NCBI GenBank assembly: GCA_023853785.1
Contig: JAJIRX010000961.1
Coordinates: forward strand, 96,826 to 160,825
Direction of reading: 5' to 3'
DNA length: 64,000 nt
DNA from: Psilocybe azurescens
Taxonomy: Eukaryota > Basidiomycota > Agaricomycetes > Agaricales > Agrocybaceae
The notes under the pieces were generated by a model. It was not told the origin of the DNA. It ran no database searches and saw only the letters and a program-made list of their open reading frames with translations. This document shows positions 34,148-47,209 of this stretch, piece by piece. A program made the translations under genes and the position numbers. How positions within the stretch are numbered: position 1 is the stretch's first letter; the number at the start of each line of letters is the position of its first letter.

Positions 34148-34572
34148 TGTTACGGACACTTTATTTTCTTTTTGCTTTTGCTTTCTCTTTTCTTTTCTTT
34201 TCCCTTTTCTTTGTCATCCGTCACATCATTGATACATCATCGTATGTTCTGATGAACTTTGCTTTCCATCATATCTACGAAACTCCATCATATCTTTGAT
34301 GGACTTTCACTTCTATCTTTTATGATACATCTTTCGATGAACGCTTGATCTGTTTCCTCTATTCTTATATACATCTGCTGATGAACATTCAAACTCGTTT
34401 CAACTTGCTGTGCGGTTCATAGTATTTATACCAGGAAGGATCCACTGTATTCTTTAGCTAGTTCTTGAGAATCTAACCTCCTCTTACTTGACACCGCTTG
34501 GAACTCGCTGTTCTTGACTACTTGACTGTCAGCTTTATCCACGCACATGAATATAAGCTTGAAGTCGTAACA
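34148..34572 (+). repeat. 3' LTR of Gypsy 2 (425 bp)
   Basis: Near-identical to 23458-23848 apart from 34 extra bases. Preceded by the purine tract AGAAGGGGGTAA. Confidence 0.9.
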
Positions 34573-35226
34573 CTGAGCAATCAGGTCCTATAAGCACTTT
34601 TTATCACTATCACCATCACACTCTGACTTTGAACACTATGTAAATGAACATTTAGCATCACATGTCACAGGGCATGAACATTTGGTCATAATAGTACAGT
34701 ATCTTATATCACTGTATCTTGGATAAAAAGTGCTGATGATGATGGCTCTGCATTCTGTGCCAACAAATTTTGAGCAACAGTGACTGAAACAGTGACTAAA
34801 ATAGTCTCTATCTGATTATTTGAAATCACTGGCAGATGCTGTTTTGCTGGAGAAAGTACATGAGATTGAACATAGTTGATAGACTGTACTTGTTTCTCAT
34901 GTGGTTGTCTCTGTGGCTGACCTATTAATATAGTTTGCTTCTCCTGCTGATGTTCACTCCAGGTTTTATAGTATGCCACTAGATGCTCTTGTAGCTTATA
35001 AGAAATTGTTTTTCCATTGTAGTTCACAATGCAAATTTGAAGTGTGTGAACAAATTACCAAACTTAGTGTCAGCATTTGATGTTCCCAATTGGGTGTTAA
35101 GTATCCCAATTGGGCGTTAAGCGTCCTAATTGGGCGATAATTTAGCCCAATTAGGCGTCAAGTGTTGCCCAATTGGGATACTTAACGCCCGATTAGGCGT
35201 TAGGGCCATTCCAGACATAACACCAT
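34573..35226. other. Spacer with an AATTGG palindrome array
   Basis: No gene recognised. At about 35085-35210 CCCAATTGGG-type palindromes alternate with GTTAAG or CTTAAC several times in both orientations, resembling a subterminal array of a DNA element. A shorter inverted pair (AGCACTTTTTAT at 34600, ATAAAAAGTGCT near 34725) is also present. It separates Gypsy 2 from the NACHT 2 promoter region, which matches that of NACHT 1 from about 35227. Confidence 0.5.
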
Positions 35227-35423
35227 AGCCAGAACACTTGCATTTCCCACCATCCAATCTAATTTTATTATACATGCACGCACATGAACGACAGGATGCT
35301 AATATTGGTATCAGTCGAGTATTAGTTGATGTATTCCCACAACACAGCTAAGCACCACAACATTGTCCTTGACTCCTTGTCTTCAACCACCACCATCATC
35401 TGCCCCAATATCGATTCTCATCT

Positions 35424-38093
35424 ATGCCTTCAATATTTGGTTCCCACATAGTTGTTACTGGAGGAACCTATCTGCAGTTCATTAATGATTCCAAAGGTAT
35501 GCCACACTGATAGATCATGCTATTCCACATATACAAGAGTTCTAGGTGGATGGGATCGCCTCGTGGAGGCTGCTTCACCTGCCGCATTCCATAACTCCGG
35601 AGACCGTCCCGACCCTCCGAAATGCCATCCAAATACACGAGTCGCTGTGCTGAAGAAGATTATGGACTGGATCCACGGCCTTGATCCAGCGATGCAAGAG
35701 GCGTTCATTATGTGGCTGTATGGTCCAGCGGGAGCAGGCAAATCGGCCATCGCACAGTCGATCGCAGAACTATGCCACGAGGAAGGGATTCTTATAGCGA
35801 GCTACTTCTTCTCCAGATTCGATTCCACCAGAAACGACCCGCGCTCTCTCATAGCAACAATTGCATATCAAGTTTCGCTTTCCATTCCAAACTTCAGAGA
35901 ACATATCAAAGCATCCATCGACCACGACCCCTTGATATTCTCCCGCTCACTCACCGTCCAGATATCCACTCTGGTGATTGAGCCCTTGCAAGATTACATT
36001 GGCTCTGATACTCCAGCACCAGCTCGCGTCATCATTATCGATGGTCTTGACGAGTGTGAAGACCGGCAAGGCCAGGTCGATATCTTAGCTACGATCTCGA
36101 AGGCCCTTGAACAACATCGTTTACCCTTTATCTTTCTTATCGCGAGTCGTCCTGAGCACGACATCAGAACTGCCTTCGGCTACGGATATCTCAAGGATAT
36201 CGCGATGAGCGTGCCACTCGACGACGAATACCGCCCATCCGACGATATTCGCCTCTTTCTTCAAGACAGCTTCACCCAAATCAAGGAAACTCATCCATGC
36301 CGTGCAGATATTCCGGCTACATGGCCAGATGTTGACATATTGGAAAGCTTGGTGAAGAAATCATCTGGCCAATTTATCTATGCATCGACGGTGATTAAAT
36401 TCGTGAAATCCAGTCGTCATCGGCCGCCTCAGCGCTTGGAGATTGTTCTTGGACTCCGTCCGGCTCAGCGTGATATGCCATTCGCTGAGCTTGATGCTCT
36501 GTATATGCATATTTTCTCGTCCGTGGAGGATCCTGAGGCAGTGTTGCAGATCTTAGCTTATGAATTTCTCACATCACAGGAAATATACCACTACGGAGTT
36601 GATCTAGATCTATTCTCGCTCTTTCCAGAAGATGTTGTTGAATTGTTCTGTGATCTCACCTCGCTTGTTTCAGTCACGGTCCATAATTATGATGTCGAGT
36701 TGGATATTTTTCATGCGTCTCTTGAGGACTTTCTGCTCGACCAATCGAGGTCACAACAATTCTGGATCGATTCCAAAATCTGGCATGCTAAATTTGCACA
36801 TCTGTATATTCATTACATGAAAGGTGAGTTGGCAAATGCTGAGTTAATGCTGGAAGCTCAAGTAAAATTGATAACAGATACACCGTACAGTCTCATCAAC
36901 TATCTTGCACTGCCCACTCTTCTTTCTCATTTTGAGAATGCCACGGCTACCCCAGACCTCCTTGAAGACCTCAGGCAAATCAGCATTTGGTCAATTTATC
37001 AGGACCCCATAGATCAAGTATATTTTCCCAAGTTTCTTGACTCCATCGCAAAGGTGGTATGTTCTAGCTTCCTCTACCCATCCATTGCCGAGTTTTGATC
37101 ATTTACAATCCAATAGGGATTCGAAGATTGGTTCGAATTATACTCTCATCAACTCCACCTTTTCGACCAATATGCACAAAGAGTCATGAAACAAATGTAT
37201 TGTTGCCGAAACCTGACTGCTTTAGTCGCCGTTTTTAACTTGGGTGGAGATTTGAAACAGTGGGATGAAGGCGCGCCTGTATTATTCCGGTTACACAAGC
37301 GCTACGGAAACCTTTACAAATTTTTCTTCAATGACACCACGAGTCCATATGACACCTACGAAGAATTTATTGGAGAGTTCCTCGGGGATTCCACCCACTG
37401 CGGTACCTACAGGCTGACTGGTAGAAGGTATGCGATAGCCGCAGAGTATTTTCTGCATTACATATGCGATCACATGGAACGCATCATGCCGTCAAGTGTT
37501 GCACTGCACTACTGGTGCGATCAGAGACAAAGAACCAAATTGCTCTCCCATCGCAGATCCGCCGCCCCCAACAGATTCCCAGCACACAAAGTCAAACAAC
37601 ACCCTCTTTGGGGGTGGGAACGGCATCGCCCATATCTATTACCGGAGCCATGTTCAGCTGCCTTTCGCCTTGCACTTCGTTGTCTCTCATTTGTGCTATG
37701 GCAAGCGGATAGGTCGGAAGAGTTAATTGCTTTAGCTCGCCGACCAATATTCTGGTCATTTTCATATATTTTCCGTCATCATACCAGGACTTCAAGGCGG
37801 GAAGTTGTTCGATATCTGGCGAGGGTAGACACAGGAGAGATATCGGTGCAAGAAAAGAGGAACGGAGAACAGCCTTTGGAGCCGTCACCCCCTTTCCCCC
37901 TTCTCAATCTTATGCATGTCCGTGGGGCTGTTCCAGAAGCTACTACAAGAATGAGGATGAGGATGAGCACTGGGACGATTACGAGGGCGAGGATGAGGAT
38001 GAGTGCGAGGACTGGGACTGGAACGGGGACGACGATGACCGGAGTGAGGACGTTTGGTTAGATGCTTGTGGAAGTTCCTACAGTGGATGTTAA
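35424..38093 (+). pseudogene. NACHT-domain protein 2 (fungal NLR type), longer paralogue
   Basis: Same architecture as NACHT 1: exon 1 35424-35496, intron 35497-35545, exon 2 35546-37056 with Walker A GPAGAGKSA (35721) and Walker B IIIDGLDECEDR, then a 60-nt intron (37057-37116, GTATGT...CAATAG) and exon 3 starting GFEDWFELYSHQLHLFDQYA. Exon 2 is fully open here, including Glu where NACHT 1 has a stop. After DHMERIM (about 37490) the reading frame seems to break; a final acidic stretch, YYKNEDEDEHWDDYEGEDED and then WLDACGSSYSGC, ends at TAA 38091-38093 in another frame. So the ATPase core may be intact, but the C-terminus has at least one frameshift or an unrecognised intron. Confidence 0.75.
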
Positions 38094-38099
38094 ACTGAC

Positions 38100-38685
38100 A
38101 AACTATTGAACAATCCTCCGTTTCTGTCGCGCATGTTTGACCTGAACTCCTTTAGGTAGTAGTATGCTAGCCGACATCGACAAGCCAATTTCCGTGCCGC
38201 TTCATCCAACAGCTTGCAGTCAGGTCGCCGACCGCGAGTCAATTAATCAGTTAAATGTAACAATTTTCGTACAACCAGGATCCGCTCCCCTAGTACCAAT
38301 TTACGATGTGGAAGACGACTTATGTCTTGTCTCCTCCTGCCCCACAATTCCACACACAGTAGAAATAATTAGAAATAGTTAGAAATAGTTGGAATTTATT
38401 TTTCTGTCTATAACGTCTTGAATCCTCATTGCAATCCATCGTACTTTATTCCGATGCAGCGGATATTCGTGTTGCAGACGATGGAAACGTCGAAGGTGAT
38501 GGAGATCCACCAGCGTCACCTTGGAGCATTGGGAGCGCCCCCGCTTCCATACGTGCTTGCTGTAGCGCCTGATCGCATCGTGTGCTCAGCTGCGAGTGTC
38601 GAATCAAGCGCGGCTTCAATCCATGCAATGAGTGATTCTTATATGGTCAGTTAGTAGGAGGAGGAGGAGGAGGAGGAGAGAAGGC
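38100..38685. other. Intergenic stretch between NACHT 2 and copy C
   Basis: Short open frames only, none with recognisable features. A GGA trinucleotide run lies at about 38657-38680 next to the first recognisable piece of copy C. Confidence 0.45.
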
Positions 38686-38689
38686 GCCG

Positions 38690-41600
38690 TATGCAGTGCG
38701 GGCGTACCCAGCTTGCGCGGAAGGACAAAGAAGTATGTGAATTTCCAGCTCTGCGCTAGCTTTGCCTGCATGTGAATCCTGATTCACACTCATTTCCCTC
38801 TCTGCCCTGTCTCCCTCTCCTCTCCCTCTCCTCACTGTCAGTGTCACCCCGCAAAACTCAGATATCACTACACGCAAGATAACCTCCCTCCTCACTGCGC
38901 ACAGAACCCTCCTTGCTAAGCTCTCCCTGCTGCACTCGCGCTTCCTCGATGTGCGGGCGTGCGAGGAGGCGAGGGAGGGTGTGCAGAGGAGAGGGATGAG
39001 TTGAGGAAGCGGGTAGAGAGGCTTGTCGAGAGAGGTGTGTTGGTTTTCTTTTGCTTTGTCTTTCTACATATTGAGTGAACGCGAATTTTTGATAATAACG
39101 TGTTTGTGTAGTGCAAGGGGAGCACGATTATAGGAAATGGCCTGTCAGCCGGATGCAGCTGTCAACTCTCGCAGGTACGAAATAACACGCATACACTGCA
39201 TACGCTGTATAACCTCACACGCACATTCTATCCAATCCTATTATTGCTGCAAATGAAGATCCTGGCGTTATCGTGCATCACCCAATCCCGCCACATCGTC
39301 CCCACTCTCGTCCTCACTCTTCCATATCCCCTTCCACCTCTCCTCAATCAACCTCAACCCCAACCTCTACGCACCGCGCATATCCCACTTCCTCTCCACG
39401 CAGCTCTCCCCCTAACAAGCAGCGCATGCACGCACGCAAGCCCGTGTTGCGGCACTCGAGGAGAGAGTCGCAAGGCGGGAGGCAAAGTTGGAGGGGTTTG
39501 TTTGTACGAAGGGGGTGCGTGCAGGCCAGCGAGAGATACAGAGAGAAACAGAGGAGTAAAGAGAGAGGAGAGGAGAGGGACGGGCAGCATTATAGGGTGT
39601 GGGAGGGGAGGAGCGGTGATAGTGTAGGCGTGTACACAGGGATATGGATACGAGAAAAGGGGGTGAGGGTGGTTTGGATGAGCGGGGTGGTCGTGGTCGT
39701 GGTGATGGTGATGGTGAGGAGGAGAGGTGTGGAAGCACAGAGACAGAGAGGGGGCAGAGGAGGGGGATGAGGGGGAGACGGAGGAAGCGCAGATCATCGC
39801 GATGCTCGACGTGACGGTTGCGCGGAACCGGATGCTCAGGCGCGACATCAGGGAGTTGAGCGCGCGCGTGAGTGTTTGCTTGCTATTTTTTGCGTTTCTT
39901 CCTCTTGTTCTCCCTGTAATTCGTGGTTCTGCCTGTTATTTTGTTCTTGTTTCCACTGTGCATTCGCATTGTTTGATCCCTTTGTTCTTTCCTTCCCCAT
40001 TCATTATGTGTGATTTTGCTTTCTTCCTACTATCTGTCTATCCAATATTACCTCATTTTTTTGCTCTCACTTTTTCATGCTTTTTGATTTTGATTTTTCA
40101 TTCTCTCTTCTAAATGTTGAGTTTTGTTCCACACACTGACTACTCTTTATTTCTTTTTATATAGCGCGCTAGCGCGAGGGCGGCATCTGCACCTGTGCCT
40201 GCCTCCGCTGTTTCTTCATCGTCATCGACGGCCACTTCAACGCCTCGAGTTTCTTCGGACAAAAACAACATCGACACTAAGAGAGCGGCTACCTTGACCC
40301 GGACATTGACTTTCGATACTCGTACTCGTACTCGTGCTTATGCTTCTTCATCAGAATCCAATTCCAAGCTTAGAACTATTGCTAGCGGCCGTGCTCGTGC
40401 ATTTTCACCACCGCCGCCGCCACGTTTTCCACCACCACCAACATTAGCTCCTGCACCCGCTACTGAAAACCTCAACCTCAACCCCAGACACGGACACAGA
40501 CGCACACGCACACGCACATATTGCAAAGCCTTGAGCGGGAGGTAGGAGAGCTCGGCGGGCGAGTTGATATGTTGGTGCGTGAGCGGGGGCGTGGGGGCTG
40601 TTGTTGGTGCGAGGAGTGCAGGTGGTTCTGGATCCGGTTCAGGTTCAGGTTCTTGCTTTGGTCCTTGCTCTGGTTCTGGGACGGGTGTTGGTTCAGACAA
40701 GCAGGCCCAGAGAACGACAGGCGGGATGAACGCAGCGATGCGCACGTCCACATCGTTGGAAGACCCTTTGGAGGACCTGCGATATCGGGTGTACCGTTTG
40801 GAAGCGTAGTGTGCGCGGTGCGTTTTTTGCGTTTTTGCTTTTTGCTTTTTACATTCTCCCCTTTGCCTCTTTTTTCGTTTTCGTTTTCGTTTTTTTTTTC
40901 GTTTATTTCCTGCATAGCACACGTGCCTGTTGGTTTTGTTCTTCGTGGGGCTCGCGGCGGTGGGAGTGCTTCAAGTTTTTTTGTTTTTGGACGGGATTTT
41001 CTGGTTTCTAATTTGACGCAACGCAACGCGTTACATGATGAATAGATTGAAGAGAATGCTGAGGATATGCATCGGAATGGTGGGTCGGTGGTGCAGGATC
41101 AGATGCGGGATCAGGGGCGAGAGCGGAGGGCAAGAGAATGAGATGTGCACGTGGATTTGGGTGTGGGTAACGTGACGCAGGACGCGGCAGAAGAGGGGGA
41201 GGCTTGCGCGTCTATCCGGACAGAGTTCTCAGAGCGAGGCGGAGGATCAGGGGCAAGAAGAGGAGGATCAGGGGTGAGAGGAGGAGGAGCGAGAGCAGGC
41301 TTATGCCGAACAGGGAGGATGGGGGCCGTGGGCGGTTGATATCGCCGCTCGGCGTCCCTTCGCCTGCAGAGGAGCAAGAGGTGCATCAGATATGCGTCTT
41401 TTGTCTTTCGTTTCCTGTTTTTTTTTTTTACGACTCTCTGTTTATCGACCCCTTTTTCTTGCTCAAGTTTCTGTTATCAGTACCTGTTATTGGTTTCAGA
41501 AAAAGTTATTTTCGACTCTTTCATATATTTTCGACATTCTTTTTCGTTTTCGTGTTCGTTTTTCCATGTTCTTTTTCCCCTTTTGTTCCGTCTCTCTGAC

Positions 41601-41990
41601 ATGGCCATTTCCGCCTCTGTCTCCGGCCACGCAGGCTCTATTTACATTTCTCCCTCTGCTCCTCCTCCAGCACTTGTTCCCGTACATGTTCCCGATGCAC
41701 CGAATCTAATGGACGACATCGACCATGAAAACGGGAGACAGGGACGACGAGATGTCGATGGAGCTCGCAACGCCGCTGATGCCTACCAGTGTGATATCTA
41801 TGTCTGTTCATGATTCTTGGAGTCGTTTCTGTGCACCTAGGTTCTTTCGGCCCATTTTCGATTGGGCAGCGATCGAGAAACTTAGGCCTGCGGCATGTCG
41901 GGATGTCGCATCGCTTGAAGGCCCCGCCGCCACCGCCCGATATTACAAGTTGAAAGATTTGGTAATGGTTTGAACCTCGGAGAGCATGAC
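38690..41990 (+). pseudogene. Tandem gene family copy C, degraded
   Basis: Lacks the MGP start; begins inside exon 1 (QLARKDKEV near 38706). Exons recognised by comparison: RDELRKRVERLVERG (about 38992-39030), GEHDYRKWPVSRMQLSTLA (about 39118-39175), AQIIAMLDVTVARNRMLRRD (about 39790-39850), ARAASAPVPASAVSSSSS (about 40175-40235), ILQSLEREVGELGGRVDMLV (about 40519-40575), VTQDAAEEGE (about 41170) and GRLISPLGVPSPAEEQE (about 41330). The last exon is AISASVSGHAGSIYISPSAP (from about 41600). Copy C keeps the most middle exons but no single intact frame set was found. Confidence 0.55.
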
Positions 41991-41999
41991 AAATTTTTC

Positions 42000-43726
42000 C
42001 CTCGAGGACGCCACATCCAACATCCATGTCAACACGCCAAACCCTCTTCATATTCATTCTGCGCATGCCGGAGATCTAGAGCTGTAGTAGGTATTAACGC
42101 GGTGGGATATTCGACCCTAACCTCGGAGACTTCATCGGAGGCCCGGGACGGGTGGGTTTTGCGTGCGTACAGTAGAGGAGGCCCGGGAGAAAGTAGATAT
42201 GGATAGAGCGTGGAGGTTGTTTAATACAATCAAATGAGGGGGTGGGATAGCTGGAATGGACTGGAGTGGATATCTGTTCATCCTCGGATACATTATGTAC
42301 CTCAGAACGATAAGAAAAAATCTGAAAACAAAGATAGAAACAAAGATACGAAAACGAAGACGGAGACCAAGGCGGCCCGGCAACGGGCGACGGACTACGG
42401 GCCTCTGATCTAACTCGGAAGGTGTATCAATTCTTGAATGTAATTCCACGAGTTATTTTAATGGGGGCCCGTCCGTCCGTCCATTTGCCTGTCCGTATAT
42501 ACGTACAATAACAAGTACGCTACTTACTGTAATCTCCAGTATGGGCTAGAGTCTAAGTGCCAAGAATTAATGTCTGGAGGCACCACTTCAATGATGGACG
42601 GCGGGGAAGTAATGAGATGGGATGGAAGTCGATTCAAGGCAGGTCTGTGAGCAGGAGAAGGAGGAAAAGAGGAGATGGATTGATCGTGGAGTCTTTTTAA
42701 TATAATGAGGGGGCACGAGATGAGGCAAGTCACGACAGCTATGTATTCAGAGCAGCAAACGGTTGGAGGAGGATGAGGAGAACAATACGCGGATTTCATT
42801 GTTGAAACTGGGAATTTACATCTTAAACTGTACAGCCTCCATCTGATGCATTAACAGGAAACATAAAAATTCCAAAAAAGAAAACGTGCAGACCCAGAGG
42901 GAAAACTAAAATTATGCAAGATGCAAAAGCCGGGGTTCGTTGAGTAACATTATGTGCATGTTAGAATTGGCACAAAGGAAAGGAGACAAAAGAAAAGACA
43001 AAGGAAGACCTCGCGCCGGGTTGCGAATCTGCGATGCATGTACATGTACATATTAGTCTACATACTGACACTTGAAATGGATGATGGGGAGGATGGGTGG
43101 GATGATAGAAGAAACCTCGTATGAGGCTGAAGCCTGACTGTGTAGGGAAGGGCGTGCCTCCTGCCCCATGCAGGCCGACCAGTGAAGGAGAGAAGAGGAT
43201 ATAAAAAGCATGGTTGCAAAGTCAACGACGATAGACAAAGCCTATACAAAGTGTCATCATGAATTATGATGCATGCGCTGGATGCCCATGAAGCGAGGGA
43301 ACAGCATTTCGCATGTATGTTCCAAGTACATTGTACAGTCCGAGCAATCAAAAAAAATCAAGCCGAGAAGTCGCAGTTGTGCTGATGCGATATTAAATTG
43401 AACAGAAAAGTGTGTTCGTGCTGATATAACGATAGCATTAGGTTGGCACTTCAGCATTGATGGCTTCAAGTTGTGCGAGCGTCAACACCGACACTGAATC
43501 AGATTCTGGGTGTCCATCGGCAGCGGTAGTTCGTGGTTGGATATGTGTGTTTAGGGCATTTTCGTCGGATGGAGGAAGCTTAGTCACCAGACAAAGAATA
43601 CAGCATGATAGGAACAGTTGCAGTTGAGTCATGTCTATTGGATGAGAACGAGTTGGTTGCGGTCGAGCCCCGAATGTGAACGACCGGACGGGCCGAGCAG
43701 CCCACAGTTCCGTTTCTGGAACCCTA
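42000..43726. other. Spacer between copies C and D
   Basis: No gene recognised. The last 360 bp match the spacer after copy A (for example GGGCCGAGCAGCCC near 43690). Contains a short GTCC repeat near 42465 and small AT-rich stretches. Confidence 0.5.
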
Positions 43727-43738
43727 CCCTAACCCTAA
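43727..43738. repeat. Telomere-like CCCTAACCCTAA before copy D
   Basis: Same motif and same downstream sequence (CTATTGCAATGCTTAACG, GACTGGGATCTTTACTGG) as before copy B. Confidence 0.7.
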
Positions 43739-43989
43739 GAAGCGCGAGCCGAACAACATGCTCGCCAACTTATCCATCTCTTCAACCAACCTGCTATTGC
43801 AATGCTTAACGTCTGCAGGTTTCATGTCTGCACATAATATCTATCTGTGACTGTGATATCACTTTCGTAATACCTGATTTTTGGAATCCTGACTGGGATC
43901 TTTACTGGACTTATTGTTGCCTCACCGTGCGCCTCACTGTCACCGCTCCCCACCCTCCCCACCCTCATTCTTCATCATAAAAACCACAC

Positions 43990-46900
43990 ACACCAGATAG
44001 CATCCCTCCTCACTACGGGCACAACCCACCTTGCCAAGTTCTCCTTCCTACACTCGCGTCTCCTCGACGCGCTTGACACGCTTGATACACACGCACAGGA
44101 GAACACGGAGCTGCTCAGGGAGCTTGGAGCTATGTGTAGGAACGTGCGGGTGTGCGAGTTGGTGAGGGAGCGGGTGCAGAGGAACGGTATGGGTTGAAGG
44201 AGGAGATTGGGATGCTTGTTGAAAGAGATGCATGGGTTTTCTTTTTGCTTTGGTTGGTTGTTTCTTTCTATTGGGTGCACGCGAGTTTTTGATGATGATG
44301 CGTTTGTGTGTGCAAGTGGAGCACGGTTATAAGAAGTGACATGTCAGTTGTATGCAGCTGTTAAGTCTTGCAGGTGCGAAATATAACGCGCATACACTGT
44401 ACACTGCCTGATCTCACGCGCATATTCTATCGTTCCTACAGATGAAGGTCCCGACATAACAGTGCACCAGCCAACCCTGCCACATCGTTTCCACTCTCAT
44501 CCCCACTCTACCATATCCCCCTCCCACCCCTCCTCAATCACCCCCAGCCGATACCCCTACGCACCCCAGGTAACGCACCTCTCCACCCAACTCTCTACCG
44601 AGCAAGCAGCGCATGCACACACGCAAGGTCGCACGGCGGCGCTCGAGGCGCATGTGGCGAGGAGGGAGGTGGTGTTAGAGAGGTGTGTCGGTATGAGGGG
44701 ATGCGTGCGCGGTAACGAGAGATACTGAGAGATAAGAGAGAAGAGGATAGGGACGAGGTGGAGATGGAAGAAGAGCAGACCACTGTGATACTCGACATGA
44801 CTGTTGCACGGAACCGGATGCTCGAGAGCGAGATCAGTGGGCTGAGCGCGCGGGTAAGTATTTACCTACTATTTTTTACATTTCTTCTTTTAGTTCTCCC
44901 TGTAATTCTCGTTTTCGTTTCCACTGTGCATCCGCATTCTTTTAATCAATGCTTTTCTCCTTCCTCGCTCATATATGCGTTTTTGCTTCCTTCCTAGTAT
45001 CTACCTGGTATAACCTCGTCTTTTTGCTCTTGCTTTTTTGTACGTTTTTCGTTCTTCTGATTTTGATCTTTCATTCTCTTTTCTAAATGCTAAGTTGTTT
45101 TCTGCACTCTGACTTTTGCTTTATTTCTTATTTAGCTCGCTAACGCAAAGGCGGCATCTGCATCTGTGGCTGCCTCCACTGCTCCTTCATCGTCACCTGT
45201 ACACGATATATGTCGACCGGAATAACTACACCCGCACGTCCCATCTTGCATGCCCCAGCCATGGATTTTTCCATTTGCCGAGCGAGATGTGAACGTAGGT
45301 ATGGGTGTAGATGCGGACAGTGTGAAGCAGCACTCGGAAGAGGGGCTTGCACGTTGATCTCGACAAAGTCACCAGCACGAGGATGATGACGGACGAGATG
45401 AGGATCAAAGCGCTTATGCTGAACAGGACGATGGGGACCATGCGGGGGCGTGGACGATTTACATCACCGCTCGGCGTCCCTGCCATTGGACTTAGGCCTG
45501 GAGAGGAGAAAGAGCACGAACAAGAGGTGTGTAACATTTTTCATGCATTATCATTTTTTCCCATTTTTTCCGTCCCCATTTCTGCTGCGTTTTTGTCCAG
45601 GTTTTTTTGTTTCGTGTTGAGAAGCGATATATCAATTGCATGGGTCCATGGGCCCCTCATATATTTACCACACTGCGCCTGATTGCATTCCTTTATGTGC
45701 TCACATTCTTTTCAATTTACTATTTCTATTTCTTTCGATAAACTAAAACACGAAAGTTTTCACATTCCTGGATTCGATTGATCTTGCTGGCCCCCTCTTT
45801 TGTTCTTTCTCTCTAGATTGTGTTCGCGCAAAGGAATATGAACGCGAACGCGAACGCCCTCAACGGCACTGGCTCGTCGGACATGGCCATGTCCATGTCC
45901 GCCTCCGTCTCCGGCGACGGATGCTCTGTTTCCGTTCGTCCCTCTGCTCCTCCTCCTCCAGCATCCGTTCCCGTTCCTGCTCTGCCTCCCGTCCATGTTC
46001 CCGATATGCCAAATTTACCGCACGCTGACAATGAAGATGGCGACGCGGACGGCGAGATACCGATGGAGCTCGCGATGTCGCTGATGCGTACGAGTGTGAT
46101 CTCAATGTCTTTGCTTGATTCGGAGAGAGTGGAGGAGGAGGAGGAGGAGGAGGAGGTTGGAGGTCGTGATCGAGATTATCAGGGGGGATTGCGCGGTGCA
46201 TCTGCGTCAATCGCTGGATGAAGGGCATGGTCGAGGACTCGAAGTCGGAATCAGGACTATCCAAACGATGAAGATCAGGGTTGCGATCATCAAGACGAAT
46301 ATCAATATCAAGATGAAGATGGACAGCAGGAAGAGTCTGACGACGTTGACGATGACGATGGTGATGATGAGGATCAGCGAGATAGAGATGTAACGGTGCG
46401 ATCGCCGTTGGTGATGGCGTCGCCGGTGTTGTTGCTGTTAGAGCAGAATGTTGGGGATGAGGAACAACAAGTCATTGTGCGTAGGCAGCGAAATGCAGAA
46501 GCTGGTTCTGTGGCAGCTCCAGCGCCAGATCAGGCTTCAGGTCAAGCACCAGTCGCGGTTCCAGTTGCGCCCCTGATTGAGCTCGCCTCGTCTCCGTTCA
46601 TCGTACCCTCATCGTACCCTCATCTTTCCCCTTACCCTTACCAACATCGCCTCTCTCACCCACACCAGCACCCACATACGCTCGTGCAAGGGCACAAACA
46701 CCATCAACATCAACATCACCAGTGCGATCACTACTACCGGCATCTGCGTGCGCTGTGGCGGCGCTGTCAAGTAGCGCTCTGCCCTCGCCTAGCGTTCTTC
46801 ACCTCGACCTCGACCTCGCTCTTGATGGCCTTGCCATTGATTCAGATGACTTTGATTCTCTGAATGATGGCGAAGATGATCGCCCCAATCGTGATGGCTA

Positions 46901-47100
46901 TGATGTTGACTCCGACCGCGATAGTTATGACGTCGATAGCGAAAGGGAATCGTTTTTCATTTGAGGCGGAGTGCGAGCGGCAGCTTGAGAGGCAGCAGGT
47001 CGCGTGTGCGGCGCTGTCGGCATCGATGTTTGAGGCTGGGTTAGAGGAGGGGTTGGGGTGTTTAGGGAGGCGCGAAGCGGGTCCGGGGCACCATGCAAGC
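43990..47100 (+). pseudogene. Tandem gene family copy D, degraded but longest C-terminus
   Basis: The N-terminal MGP exon is missing. The coiled-coil region starts near 44030 (SRLLDALDTLDTHAQENTEL). Further exons: THLSTQLSTEQAAHAHTQG (about 44575-44630), EEEQTTVILDMTVARNRMLE (44764-44825), ANAKAASASVAASTAPSSS (45138-45195), then NANANALNGTGSSDMAMSMS (45844-45905) with MELAMSLMRTSVISMSLLDS (46062-46121), a Glu run, and an acidic DSDDFDSLNDGEDDRPNRD end (about 46842-46900). Codon periodicity is preserved inside exons, as in a gene that was functional before decay. Function unknown. Confidence 0.55.
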
Positions 47101-47209
47101 TGAAGGAGGGAATGAGGAAGCGATGATGGACCAAGATCAGGACCTGGATGAGCATCGGGATCGGACGATGGGATATTCGGTGCGTTGGTCAACATTGCAG
47201 GATTTCATG

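Larger units (their letters stand above)
23458..34572 (+). mobile_element. Ty3/Gypsy chromovirus 2, with nested W and Z insertions
   Basis: LTRs at 23458-23848 and 34148-34572 begin TGTTAYGGACACTTTATTTTC and end GTCGTAACA. Internal order is gag with zinc knuckle, protease, RT (YMDD), RNase H, integrase, chromodomain and a third ORF, followed by the purine tract AGAAGGGGGTAA at the 3' LTR. The third ORF is split by W copy 2, itself split by a Z element. No target duplication is seen (ACTCA left, CTGAG right), and the right flank is not the continuation of NACHT 1, so a deletion or recombination followed insertion. Multiple stops and shifts: inactive. Confidence 0.88.

Noticed and set aside
38647..39125. 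Minus-strand open frames over copy C
   Set aside because: Antisense shadows. The plus strand carries the conserved exon words shared with copies A, B and D.
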